A DNA stretch of 7,846 nt from Actinomycetota bacterium (GCA_003168295.1 PMST01000304.1:1-7846), one strand, 5' to 3'; numbered from the stretch's first letter, positions 1 to 5,954 are shown. Made by a program: numbers and translations. Notes: generated by a model not told the origin, from the letters alone.

Positions 1-315
1 GAGGACAAGGACCGCGAGGACGGCGATGACGCTGCCTTGCAGGACCTGGGCGCGCCGCATGAGCGTCGCCCGGTCGTGCCGGTCCACCAGAACGCCGACC
101 GGGAGCGAAAGCAGCAGCCAGGGCAGGAACTCCGCAGCGGTCACCAGCGAGATCATCAGCGGATTCCTGGTGATCGTGACGGCCAGCAGCGGCAGCGCGG
201 CCACCAGGACGCCGTCGCCGGTGGTGCTGACCGCGCTGGCCCACCACAGACGCCAGTACGCCGGGCCGAGGGGAGTCCGCTGCCGTGCCGTGGTGAGTGC
301 CATGTCGGTCAGCAT
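1..315 (-). CDS. MFS transporter, N-terminal part (runs off left edge)
   Basis: Partial gene; the window holds about its first 105 codons. Reading leftward from the ATG at 315-313, the protein has a short polar N-terminus, then PLGPAYWRLWWASAVSTTGDGV, typical of the start of transmembrane helix 1 in EntS-like / MFS_3 exporters. A second helix (ISLVTAAEFLPWLLLSLPVG) follows, then the cytoplasmic MFS motif A, read here as GVLVDRHDRATLMRR. The family exports small molecules, often drugs or siderophores, using the proton gradient; the substrate cannot be read from this piece. An in-frame ATG at 303-301 is an equally good start. Neither has a clear Shine-Dalgarno site, and an in-frame stop lies just upstream of 315, so no longer start is possible. 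It diverges from an ArsR-type gene, suggesting local control. The family call is firm; start and substrate are not. Confidence 0.85.
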   Translation of the reverse strand, partial: MLTDMALTTARQRTPLGPAYWRLWWASAVSTTGDGVLVAALPLLAVTITRNPLMISLVTAAEFLPWLLLSLPVGVLVDRHDRATLMRRAQVLQGSVIAVLAVLVL

Positions 316-337
316 CGCGGCCGGACGCCCGGCTTAC

Positions 338-370
338 CATGATTAAGGACCACACTAAATAGTCAGGCGG
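338..370. promoter_or_regulatory. Divergent promoter/operator region between MFS gene and ArsR gene
   Basis: Only 61 bases separate the two divergent start codons. In the middle (338-362) lies a clearly AT-rich patch in otherwise GC-rich DNA, with TAAATA on the plus strand and TATTTA on the minus strand as possible -10 elements. A weak dyad, GACnA...TnGTC, spans 348-364, centred on the AT-rich patch; it could be an operator for the adjacent ArsR-type regulator, but its symmetry is only four pairs per arm. The plus-strand AGGCGG at 365-370 sits 6 bases before the ATG at 377 and is the likely ribosome-binding site of the regulator. Promoter placement is inferred from position and composition only. 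Confidence 0.4.
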
Positions 371-376
371 CGGTGC

Positions 377-1426
377 ATGCGGTACGTGATGAAGCTGGAC
401 GTAGCGGACCTGGCCGCGACCAGGTTCACCACGTCGCCGCTGGGCGAGACAGTCATGGCCGTCCGGCTGCTCGGCAACCCTCGTCCGCCGGGCGTGAACC
501 TGCCGTGGGTGCGGTGGGCGCAGCGGGAGCTTGAGCGCCGGCCGCTGCGGCTGCCCCGGCTGTGGCCGCTCGCCCTGACCGGCCTGCCCTACTTCCCGGA
601 ATTCCTCATCCCCGCGCCGGCCGGGCGGCGGCCGTCCTTCGCCGACACCGTGGCCCAGCTCCGCGCCACGCCCGCTACCGCCGTCCGCGCCAGCCTGGGC
701 CGGGTATTTTCTGACGGCCCCTGGCCGGCCAGCGCTCTTGATCTGGCCGAACGGCCAGTGGAGTCACTCGCAGAGATCGCCGCCGAGCTCACCGAGTGCT
801 ACCAGCGTCTGGTGCTTCCGCACTGGGACCGGATAGCGTCCGTGCTTGACGCGGACATCGCGTACCGGAGCGGGCTGCTGGCCGACGGGGGTGCGCGGGC
901 GCTGTTCGGCGACATCGGCCCGGACCTGCACTTGACCGGGGACACGCTGGTGCTCTCCGAACCCGCCGGCGGGGAGCTGGTCATACCCGTGTTGCTGGCG
1001 CCCGACGGCCTGGTGCTCATGCCGAGCGTGTTCAACTGGCCGGACGTGTCGGTGAGCCGGTCGACCAGCACGCAGAGCACGCTGGTGTACCCGGCGCGCG
1101 GCGCGGCGACCGTGTGGCAAGCCCTTCCCGCGTGGCCGCCCTCTCCCGCGGCGGCGGGCGGCGGCGCGGTCGCGGAGCTTTTGGGCACGGTACGTGCCCG
1201 GCTGCTTGATATGCTTCGCTCCCCTGCGACCACCACCGCGCTCGCGCGCCAGCTCGGCGTCACCCCCAGCGCTGTGTCCCAGCATCTCGCCGCGCTTTAC
1301 CGCGGCGGCCTAGTCGAACGCCAGCGCAGCGGGCGCAGTGTGCTCTACGCCACCACCGACCTAGGGCTAGCGCTCCTCGGGGCGGCTTCCTCCGCCATGG
1401 CCGGGATCAGAGCTGCTGCACGGTGA
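377..1426 (+). CDS. ArsR-family transcriptional regulator with large N-terminal domain (DUF5937-like)
   Basis: A 349-residue cytoplasmic DNA-binding protein. The C-terminal 80 residues form a winged helix-turn-helix of the ArsR type: a helix RARLLDMLRSP, then TTTALARQLGV, the recognition helix PSAVSQHLAALYRGGLV (about residues 297-313), and a wing RQRSGRSVLYATT. The long N-terminal part (about 1-260) resembles the DUF5937 domain of actinobacterial ArsR-like regulators, opening with LDVADLAATRFTTSPLGE; what it senses is not known to me. No cysteine metal site of the classic ArsR type is visible. The start at 377 is supported by AGGCGG 6 bases upstream; GTG at 386 or ATG at 389 in the same frame are possible. 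It diverges from an MFS exporter, its most likely target. Its 3' end is convergent with the mechanosensitive channel gene. Confidence 0.85.
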   Translation: MRYVMKLDVADLAATRFTTSPLGETVMAVRLLGNPRPPGVNLPWVRWAQRELERRPLRLPRLWPLALTGLPYFPEFLIPAPAGRRPSFADTVAQLRATPATAVRASLGRVFSDGPWPASALDLAERPVESLAEIAAELTECYQRLVLPHWDRIASVLDADIAYRSGLLADGGARALFGDIGPDLHLTGDTLVLSEPAGGELVIPVLLAPDGLVLMPSVFNWPDVSVSRSTSTQSTLVYPARGAATVWQALPAWPPSPAAAGGGAVAELLGTVRARLLDMLRSPATTTALARQLGVTPSAVSQHLAALYRGGLVERQRSGRSVLYATTDLGLALLGAASSAMAGIRAAAR

Positions 1427-1615
1427 CCGGCGTCGTCTGCGGTGACCGCCAGCGGGCGGATCCCGATGACCGCCGGCACCGTGCCTGGCAACCGTCCCGG
1501 ACCAGTGCGCATGCGTCCCGGCGACGCTCAGGCGGCGCGGAACGTCTCATGTCAGAAGATCTGCAGGACGGGCGCCGCTTGCTCACGATAGAAAATCCTT
1601 TCGGCACGACGCGAA
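1427..1615. other. Convergent intergenic gap, nothing clear
   Basis: These 189 bases lie between the 3' ends of the ArsR-type and MscS-type genes. They are GC-rich apart from a short AT patch near 1587-1600. Small symmetric elements occur (for example GGCACCGTGCC near 1479-1489), but none has the stem length and T-run of an intrinsic terminator for either gene. Confidence 0.5.
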
Positions 1616-2368
1616 CTAGGCCGGCCCCGCCGGGCGGGGCTGCGGCTGCTCCGGACCACCCGGGGTGCCAGACCTGCTGTCGGTGGCCACCGGAGGGTTT
1701 ACCTCAGCTTCCGGGGCCGGCGGGATGGGACCGACCACGGCGTTAAGCACCTGCGAGTTGGGAATGGACATCACGCTGCCGCCGGTGTCAAAGCGCACGT
1801 AGGTGATCCCGATATCGGTCACGATGCCGTCCAGCGTGCCGCCCAGCGCGCCGGCCCGCAGTCGGATCGCATCGCCCACATGGAACGGCCTGGCGAAGAC
1901 CAGCACCAAGCCCGCGAACACGTTGCCAAGTGCCTGCTGCGCTGCGATGCCGACGAATACGCTGGTCAGCGCCCCGCCCAAGACGAGCTGTCCGATCGGC
2001 ACGCCGAATAGCTCAAGGGTAAGGACAAGGGTCGTGAAGAAGCCGACGATCAGTATCGCGTACCGGGTGATGGCCGCGTGTGAGGTGCCCGCCTTCGGCT
2101 CGAGCAACTCCCTCGTCTTCGCAGCGAGCTCGATGGTCGCGATCGACGCGAAGAAGCAGAACAGCGCCGCCGTGCCGGCGGCGACCAGATCATAGGTCAG
2201 CGGGCTCGTGTCGATGAATCTGTGTGAGTGGCGGTGGGCCGAGTGTGAGATGACCGCGGCGGCGATCGCAAGCACCAGGGCGATGATCGACTTCCAGGGG
2301 CGCGTCCTTCGTTTGACGCGCTCGACCTGCGCCGACAGCTCGACCTGAATCCCGTTCGGGGAATGCAC
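1616..2368 (-). CDS. Small MscS-family mechanosensitive ion channel
   Basis: A 250-residue inner-membrane protein of the MscS superfamily, which opens under membrane tension to release solutes during hypo-osmotic shock. Hydrophobic helices lie at about residues 27-44, 59-85, 101-122 and 124-160. The last is the pore-lining helix with the family's Gly/Ala pattern (GGALTSVFVGIAAQQALGN), followed by the signature FARPFHVGD (158-166). The beta domain continues to SIPNSQVLNAVVG (201-213), after which the usual alpha/beta C-terminal domain is missing and replaced by a Pro-rich tail of about 35 residues. A histidine-rich stretch, SHSAHRHSHRF (41-51), sits between the first two helices. The start is GTG at 2368 with AGGAGG 5 bases upstream. 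It is convergent with the ArsR gene, and the next gene upstream is closed by its own terminator, so it is probably transcribed alone. Confidence 0.88.
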   Translation of the reverse strand: MHSPNGIQVELSAQVERVKRRTRPWKSIIALVLAIAAAVISHSAHRHSHRFIDTSPLTYDLVAAGTAALFCFFASIATIELAAKTRELLEPKAGTSHAAITRYAILIVGFFTTLVLTLELFGVPIGQLVLGGALTSVFVGIAAQQALGNVFAGLVLVFARPFHVGDAIRLRAGALGGTLDGIVTDIGITYVRFDTGGSVMSIPNSQVLNAVVGPIPPAPEAEVNPPVATDSRSGTPGGPEQPQPRPAGPA

Positions 2369-2373
2369 CCGCC

Positions 2374-2379
2374 CCTCCT
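2374..2379 (-). promoter_or_regulatory. Ribosome-binding site fixing the GTG start of the MscS-type gene
   Basis: The minus strand reads AGGAGG 5 bases before the GTG at 2368-2366. No ATG lies near it in frame, so this site decides the start. Farther upstream, an 11-base near-repeat, GCTATCCGsCG on the plus strand (2389-2399 and 2406-2416), lies in the leader. On the minus strand it contains TAGCGT (2409-2404), which fits the loose actinobacterial -10 pattern TAnnnT, but no matching -35 is visible. Confidence 0.75.
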
Positions 2380-2458
2380 CACCTTGCCGCTATCCGCCGC
2401 CTAACGCTATCCGGCGACGGCGCGGATGGGGCGATGACCCAGGAGAACCCGGCCGCAC

Positions 2459-2499
2459 AAAAAACGGGGGACCGGGCCGTACCTGGCCCGGTCCCCCGT
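2459..2499 (-). terminator. Strong intrinsic terminator of the acetate transporter gene
   Basis: A perfect 15-base-pair inverted repeat (arms 2464-2478 and 2485-2499, the left arm reading ACGGGGGACCGGGCC on the plus strand) encloses a 6-base loop. On the minus strand the stem is followed directly by six T residues (2464-2459, overlapping the stem's last pair). It lies 17 bases past the stop of the acetate transporter gene and upstream of the MscS-type gene, so it separates the two same-strand genes into different transcripts. There is no T-run on the plus-strand side, so it should act in the minus direction only. Confidence 0.93.
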
Positions 2500-2516
2500 A
2501 CTGATCCGATCTGGGC

Positions 2517-3194
2517 TTAGCTGATGAGCGCCCTGCCCACAGGGAACTGGAGCTTGCCGCCCATGCCGGCGGCGACGCCCGCCGCCGAGGCGTAGAAGGC
2601 GAGAAGCGCGGTGATCAGGCCGAGATAGCCGCCGATCTTAATGGTCCCGGTGGGGAGCAGTGCACTGCCGGCGTCGAAGTTACCTATGGCCAGGATGACC
2701 AAGGTGACGAACAGGCCGAGGAAGACGAGGAAAATGATGACGTTCACCTGACTGGTCAGGATCAGCAGGTAGATGGTGACGATGGCGAACGCGAGCGTGA
2801 TCCACCCCAGGTCATGGTTGAGCGAGGCGACCGTGGCTGCTGCCGTGCTAGGTGCCTTGGCTATACCGGCCACGGCCGGGTTGGCCACGAGCTCGGCCCA
2901 GAGAGCCAAGCCGATCCAGAAGGCGCCGAAGGTGCCGAATGCGGTGGAGCCGAAGGTGTTCCCGCGGCGGAACTCCCACATGCCTGCCAAGAGCTGTGCG
3001 AGCCCGCCGTAGGCGAAGGCGAAGCCGAGCCACGCACTGCCGGTGGCGTGGGTCATCCAGCCCGCGTTCTTGGACGACAGCAGGAACGTGGTCAGGGCAA
3101 AGGCGGCGAGCCCGAGTGGGGCTGGGTCCGCGATGCTGGAAACAGGGGCAGGTGCGGTAGCGGGCTGGACTGTGCGGTCTTCGCTGACGCTCAA
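2517..3194 (-). CDS. AceTr (GPR1/FUN34/YaaH) family acetate uptake transporter, SatP-like
   Basis: A 225-residue inner-membrane protein with six predicted helices, matching bacterial SatP in length and layout. The family takes up acetate (and succinate) with protons. After a disordered N-terminus of about 22 residues comes the family motif as DPAPLGLAAFALTTFLLS (23-40); most members read NPAPLGL, so the first Asn is Asp here. The second signature follows: AGMWEFRRGNTFGSTAFGTFGAFW (70-93), with the conserved FG-T-F-FG-FW pattern. Further helices lie at about 128-148, 151-171 and 185-210. The start is TTG at 3194, strongly supported by AGGAGGG at 3207-3201 with a 6-base spacer. It is followed by a perfect terminator hairpin and preceded by a long region with operator-like repeats, so it is probably a single-gene, individually regulated unit. 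Confidence 0.93.
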   Translation of the reverse strand: MSVSEDRTVQPATAPAPVSSIADPAPLGLAAFALTTFLLSSKNAGWMTHATGSAWLGFAFAYGGLAQLLAGMWEFRRGNTFGSTAFGTFGAFWIGLALWAELVANPAVAGIAKAPSTAAATVASLNHDLGWITLAFAIVTIYLLILTSQVNVIIFLVFLGLFVTLVILAIGNFDAGSALLPTGTIKIGGYLGLITALLAFYASAAGVAAGMGGKLQFPVGRALIS

Positions 3195-3200
3195 ATCGAT

Positions 3201-3207
3201 CCCTCCT
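3201..3207 (-). promoter_or_regulatory. Ribosome-binding site deciding a TTG start for the acetate transporter
   Basis: Minus-strand AGGAGGG is followed by a 6-base spacer and then TTG at 3194-3192. No in-frame ATG or GTG is better placed, and the codons that follow (MSVSEDRTVQ) look like the short polar N-terminus usual in this family, so TTG is the start I would annotate. Confidence 0.8.
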
Positions 3208-3330
3208 AGGTGCGGAACGGCTCGTCCGGCTCTCAGCGGGGCCGTGGCGGCGGCCGAGAGGGCGGGTGTCCGGCGTTAACTACGTGACTGGCGTGAAGCG
3301 CTTTGACTTACACACCAAAACCTTCCCTAG

Positions 3331-3353
3331 GTCACATCTGACTCAGACGTCAC
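3331..3353. promoter_or_regulatory. Operator-like 23-base near-palindrome upstream of the acetate transporter
   Basis: The dyad is centred on C3342, with 9 of 11 arm positions pairing: the core TCTGA-C-TCAGA is perfect, and the outer GTCAC ends pair at four of five positions. The arm, written outward, is TCAGAYGTSAC. The same half-site recurs at 3384-3392 (TCAGATGTG) and partly at 3433-3439 (TCAGACG). It lies about 137 bases upstream of the transporter start. This is the form expected of a dimeric regulator's site. I do not recognise the regulator, and the sequence does not match the GlnR or CRP consensus well. Confidence 0.5.
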
Positions 3354-3518
3354 CAAATGAAAGATCCGCCAACAGCGTAACGCTCAGATGTGCTACAGAG
3401 CGAGACCCAAAGGCTCCTACTTTTGTAACCATTCAGACGCGGTCGTATTTTTCGGGCCATAAGCGCCATCGTCATCTGCCACGCGGGTCGTTCGCATGCC
3501 GGCGCGGGCGGGTCGTGA

Positions 3519-3557
3519 CGGCTCTGTGGACGGCGGTAAGGCGGCTCTGTGGACGGC
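3519..3557. repeat. Two-copy direct repeat, 16 identical bases at 23-base period
   Basis: CGGCTCTGTGGACGGC occurs exactly at 3519-3534 and again at 3542-3557, separated by 7 bases. The 23-base period is about two helical turns, which would place both copies on the same face of the DNA. It lies upstream of the DUF1707 gene, outside any gene I accept. It may be a pair of protein-binding sites or simply a small tandem duplication. Confidence 0.6.
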
Positions 3558-3586
3558 CTTAGCTGGGATGGCGGTGAGGAGGAGAC

Positions 3587-3630
3587 GACCGAAGCCCGCC
3601 ACCAGACCGCAAGCGGATACAGCTTCGGTC
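3587..3630. repeat. 9-base-pair inverted repeat with nested small hairpin
   Basis: GACCGAAGC (3587-3595) and GCTTCGGTC (3622-3630) are perfect inverted repeats around a 26-base loop. The loop contains a smaller symmetric element, CCGCAAGCGG (3607-3616). No T-run follows, so it is not a standard terminator. It ends about 35 bases before a possible -10 for the DUF1707 gene and could be an operator or a structural element. Confidence 0.45.
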
Positions 3631-3664
3631 CCCGGCGAGCCCCGGGTTCTGGCGGCCCCTGAGT

Positions 3665-3670
3665 TAGGAT
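3665..3670 (+). promoter_or_regulatory. Possible -10 element for the DUF1707 gene
   Basis: TAGGAT matches the actinobacterial -10 pattern TAnnnT and sits 30 bases before the ATG at 3701, giving a predicted leader of about 24 bases. No clear -35 hexamer is visible 17-18 bases upstream. The assignment rests on the single hexamer and its distance. Confidence 0.35.
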
Positions 3671-3700
3671 TGAAGGAACAACAGGGAAGGGCCCGCGCCG

Positions 3701-4108
3701 ATGACCGACCGACCGATGCTCGCCTCCGATAAAGAACGGGACAGCGTCGTAGACGTCCTCCGGGACGCGTACACGGAGGGTCGGCTGACGCTCGAGGAGT
3801 TTGAAGAGCGCACGGCGGCCGCGTACGCCGCGAGAACCTGGGTCCACCTGCGGGAACTGACCGGCGATCTTCCGGTTGAGCCAGTGTTCGGCGCTGACCT
3901 GCCGCAGCGCAATCTCCGTCCGGGGGCGGTAGCGCCGACGAGCGGGCCGCGTCAGTCCAGGCGTGACCGGCCCATCAGCCGGCTGCTGCCGGTCGTATTC
4001 GTCTGGATCATGATCTCGGCCGTGGCGGGCTCGCCGGACACGGCCGCCGCGCTTTCGGTCGTGTTCATCTGCTTGCTGGCTTGCCGGGTAGGCTACGGAG
4101 GACGTTAA
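3701..4108 (+). CDS. DUF1707 (SHOCT-like) small membrane protein
   Basis: A 135-residue protein. The N-terminal segment, about residues 7-58, is the DUF1707 domain: LASDKERDSVVDVLRDAYTEG, then RLTLEEFEERTAAAYAARTWVHLRELTGDLP, with the conserved RLT-EEFEERT and L-GDLP pattern. A basic linker (about 60-90) leads to two closely spaced hydrophobic stretches at about 92-110 and 113-130, so the DUF1707 part is probably cytoplasmic and tethered to the membrane. DUF1707 proteins are common in Actinomycetes, several per genome, and their biochemical role is not established. The start is ATG at 3701 with GGGAAGGG about 10 bases upstream; ATG at 3716 is possible but would remove residues before the domain. 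It is a single gene by spacing, with 187 bases before the next start. Confidence 0.88.
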   Translation: MTDRPMLASDKERDSVVDVLRDAYTEGRLTLEEFEERTAAAYAARTWVHLRELTGDLPVEPVFGADLPQRNLRPGAVAPTSGPRQSRRDRPISRLLPVVFVWIMISAVAGSPDTAAALSVVFICLLACRVGYGGR

Positions 4109-4111
4109 TAG

Positions 4112-4124
4112 CCGTAAGTTACGG
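4112..4124. promoter_or_regulatory. 13-base perfect palindrome just after the DUF1707 stop
   Basis: CCGTAAGTTACGG is perfectly symmetric about G4118 and starts 4 bases after the stop codon at 4106-4108. As a hairpin it would be only 4 pairs with a 5-base loop and no T-run, so a protein-binding site for the downstream gene is more likely than a terminator. It lies about 60 bases upstream of the candidate promoter of the glycosyltransferase gene. Confidence 0.35.
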
Positions 4125-4182
4125 TCGGCGCACAGGGACTCGTCATTAATCGGTAACCCTTATCTCCTGCACAACAGGCCGC

Positions 4183-4191
4183 TACTATAAG
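4183..4191 (+). promoter_or_regulatory. Possible -10 element of the glycosyltransferase gene
   Basis: The sequence TACTATAAG offers two overlapping -10 hexamers, TACTAT (4183-4188) and TATAAG (4186-4191). It is an AT-rich spot in the 187 bases between the DUF1707 stop and the GTG at 4296. TTATCT at 4160-4165 is 17 bases before TACTAT but is a poor -35. The transcript leader would be about 100 bases. Confidence 0.35.
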
Positions 4192-4284
4192 TCAGCCGTC
4201 GTAGGCGAAAGCTTCGGCGCGCCTGATCATCCGAGGCCTGCGGGGTCAGCGAAAGGCAGGGAATTTCCTGAGGCTTGAGGAGTC

Positions 4285-4290
4285 AGGAGG
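4285..4290 (+). promoter_or_regulatory. Ribosome-binding site deciding a GTG start at 4296
   Basis: AGGAGG is placed 5 bases before GTG 4296-4298. The reading frame is open upstream to TTG 4275, but that codon lacks a comparable site and its extension would cover this one. The shorter protein, MTNATTGSDR, is therefore preferred. Confidence 0.75.
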
Positions 4291-4295
4291 CGGTC

Positions 4296-5954
4296 GTGAC
4301 CAACGCGACCACCGGTAGCGACCGGATCGTTCCCGGTCAGCAGCCGCCGGCGGGGGAACGGAGCCCGCTGCTAGCGAGGCTTGTGCGTCCCGCGGTCACG
4401 CACTGGCAGTTCGCCATCGTGGCCCTCGGCGCGATCGTGGCGCGGATCATCGTGGTCCTCGGCTACCCGCCCATCTTGTGGTTCAACGACTCCTACAACT
4501 ACGTCTACGACGCGGTGAGCCACGTCCCGGATGAGGTCCGGCCGAACGGCTACCCGTTGTTCCTTGACCTGGTGCTGCCGCTGCACAGCGCCTACCCCCT
4601 CGCGCTGCTTCAGGCGGCCATGGGGATCGTCATGGGCGTCGCCATCTACGCGCTGCTCCGCCACCGCGGGCTGCCCTGGTGGGGTGCGTCGCTGCCCGCC
4701 CTGCCGGTGCTGTTCGACTCCTACGAGCTGCACCTCGAGCACATGGTCACCGCCGACCCCCTGTTCATCTTCCTGGTGACCATTGCCGTGGTGGTCTTGT
4801 GCTGGAGTGACCGGCCCTCGCTAGCGGTGACGGCCATAGCCGGGCTGCTCATCGGGTACGCGGCACTGGTCAGGTCGGTAGGTGAGCCGCTCCTCCTCGT
4901 GGTCCTGGTGGGCCTGCTGGCTCGGCGGGTGGGCTGGCGGCGGCTGGCTGCCGTGCTCGTCGCGGGCATCGTGCCTATCGCGGCGTACATGTTCTGGTTC
5001 CACGCCTCGACGGGCAAATACGCGCTGACCGAGTCCTCGGGTACGTTCCTGTATGGCCGGGTCAGCACCTTCGCCGAATGCGCGAAGATCAAACCGCCGG
5101 CTGACCTGCAGGTCCTGTGTGACCCGACGCCGCCGAACCTGCGCCCGGTGGCGGGGGAGTACATCTGGGCCGACAACGAGCTTGGCCCGGACCCGGCCAC
5201 TACCCCGCTGTGGAGGCTGTACCGGTCTGGCGACACCGCCCTGCGGTTCGGGCCGGCCACCAACGGCCTGACCGAGAAGTTCGCCAAGGATGCCATCCTG
5301 GCGCAGCCGGTCGCCTACCTGCGCGTGGTGACGGACGACACGCTGCATACCTTTGGCTGGAACCGGCAGCCCGACCCGAACGACTACGCCGGCAACGGCC
5401 CGGCGTTCCAGTTCGTTTCCGGCTCAGAAATCAACTCGCTGATTCCCTGGTGGGCGGGCCCGCAGAGCCCCGCCAAGTACGCGCAGTGGATGTCGATCCC
5501 TGGGCAAAGGACTGACGTGGTGGCACGCCAGACCTACGCGGCGCGGCAGGATCTCGGCGGGCCGGGGGCCGGAGGCACCCGGGTGGTCGCGCCGTGGGCG
5601 CGGCTGCTCCAGATCTACCAGCGGTATATTTACCTGCGCGGCACGTTGCTCGGCATCATCGTGCTCATCGGAGTTGCGGGCGTGCTCGCCCGCTGGCGCC
5701 GCTGGGGCGGCATCGGCTTGCTGCCCTGGCTGGTCGGCGCGCTGCTGATCATACTGCCGCCGATGACCGCCGGGTTCAGCTACCGGTACGCGATCGCCGC
5801 GGTACCCACGGCCTGCCTGGCCGCCGGGCTGGCCTTCGCCCGCAGGCCGGGGGAGAAATCAGTGGGCGCCCTGACGGCCGATCTGCGTCGGCACTTTGGC
5901 CGCGGCGCCGCTGTCGAGGAGGAATGCCGCGGCGCCGCTGTCGAGGAGGAATAG
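4296..5954 (+). CDS. Polytopic GT-C-like membrane glycosyltransferase (phospholipid-carrier dependent type)
   Basis: A 552-residue inner-membrane protein. A polar N-terminus of about 35 residues precedes many hydrophobic helices (about 38-57, 87-95, 103-121, 128-141, 153-170, 175-191, 198-209, 217-235). A hydrophilic domain of about 210 residues (236-445) follows, then helices at about 448-464, 472-489 and 496-514. The first outside loop carries WFNDSYNYVYDA (62-73), with Asp65 where GT-C enzymes keep their catalytic acidic residue. HLEHMVTADPLF (146-157) resembles a conserved loop of actinobacterial relatives. Such enzymes move a sugar from a polyprenyl-phosphate donor to an acceptor on the outer face of the membrane; the sugar and acceptor here are unknown. 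The C-terminus is odd: RGAAVEEE occurs twice in the last 17 residues, from an exact 27-base tandem duplication. The last residues may be a by-product of rearrangement. Confidence 0.75.
   Translation: MTNATTGSDRIVPGQQPPAGERSPLLARLVRPAVTHWQFAIVALGAIVARIIVVLGYPPILWFNDSYNYVYDAVSHVPDEVRPNGYPLFLDLVLPLHSAYPLALLQAAMGIVMGVAIYALLRHRGLPWWGASLPALPVLFDSYELHLEHMVTADPLFIFLVTIAVVVLCWSDRPSLAVTAIAGLLIGYAALVRSVGEPLLLVVLVGLLARRVGWRRLAAVLVAGIVPIAAYMFWFHASTGKYALTESSGTFLYGRVSTFAECAKIKPPADLQVLCDPTPPNLRPVAGEYIWADNELGPDPATTPLWRLYRSGDTALRFGPATNGLTEKFAKDAILAQPVAYLRVVTDDTLHTFGWNRQPDPNDYAGNGPAFQFVSGSEINSLIPWWAGPQSPAKYAQWMSIPGQRTDVVARQTYAARQDLGGPGAGGTRVVAPWARLLQIYQRYIYLRGTLLGIIVLIGVAGVLARWRRWGGIGLLPWLVGALLIILPPMTAGFSYRYAIAAVPTACLAAGLAFARRPGEKSVGALTADLRRHFGRGAAVEEECRGAAVEEE
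5899..5952. repeat. Exact 27-base tandem duplication at the 3' end of the glycosyltransferase gene
   Basis: Unit 1 is 5899-5925 and unit 2 is 5926-5952, identical at all 27 positions. Each contains the 10-base palindrome GCGGCGCCGC followed by GTCGAGGAGGAA... after one intervening T. Being a multiple of three, it keeps the frame and duplicates nine codons (ending RGAAVEEE). The second copy ends within the TAG stop, which begins at base 5952. Exact identity suggests a recent slippage or repair event. It abuts the truncated pgl remnant. Confidence 0.95.

Larger units (their letters stand above)
3195..3700. other. Long intergenic regulatory region between divergent acetate transporter and DUF1707 genes
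   Basis: No credible gene lies here. The outer parts are GC-rich, but about 3285-3480 is visibly richer in A/T than anything else in the window, as expected for a promoter zone. It holds a 23-base near-palindrome (3331-3353), recurring TCAGAYG half-sites, an 11-base perfect palindrome AGCGTAACGCT (3374-3384), a direct repeat (3519-3557) and an inverted repeat (3587-3630). The plus strand has TTGACT at 3303-3308, a possible -35, but no convincing -10 follows and it faces away from the transporter. I could not fix the transporter's own promoter on the minus strand. Its leader would probably be 100 bases or longer if transcription starts in the AT-rich zone. Confidence 0.7.

Noticed and set aside
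1423..1746. 107-codon plus-strand frame overlapping the ArsR stop
   Set aside because: It enters the C-terminal codons of the MscS-type gene on the other strand, is Arg/Pro-rich and low in complexity, and shows no domain or ribosome-binding site.
3303..3333. Plus-strand promoter with TTGACT as -35
   Set aside because: No good -10 at 16-19 bases (only TAGGTC or similar), and it would give a leader of about 370 bases to the DUF1707 gene.
3266..3562. 98-codon open frame on the plus strand in the AT-rich intergenic region
   Set aside because: GTG start without a ribosome-binding site, no recognisable domain, and it overlaps the dyad and half-sites. The lack of G/C at third codon positions is unlike every real gene here.
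3350..3847. 165-codon minus-strand open frame overlapping the intergenic region and the DUF1707 gene
   Set aside because: It overlaps the well-supported DUF1707 domain, has no family pattern, and is best explained as a high-GC shadow frame.
4275..4295. Earlier TTG start for the glycosyltransferase (seven extra residues)
   Set aside because: AGGAGG at 4285-4290 is ideally spaced for GTG 4296 and would lie inside the longer version.
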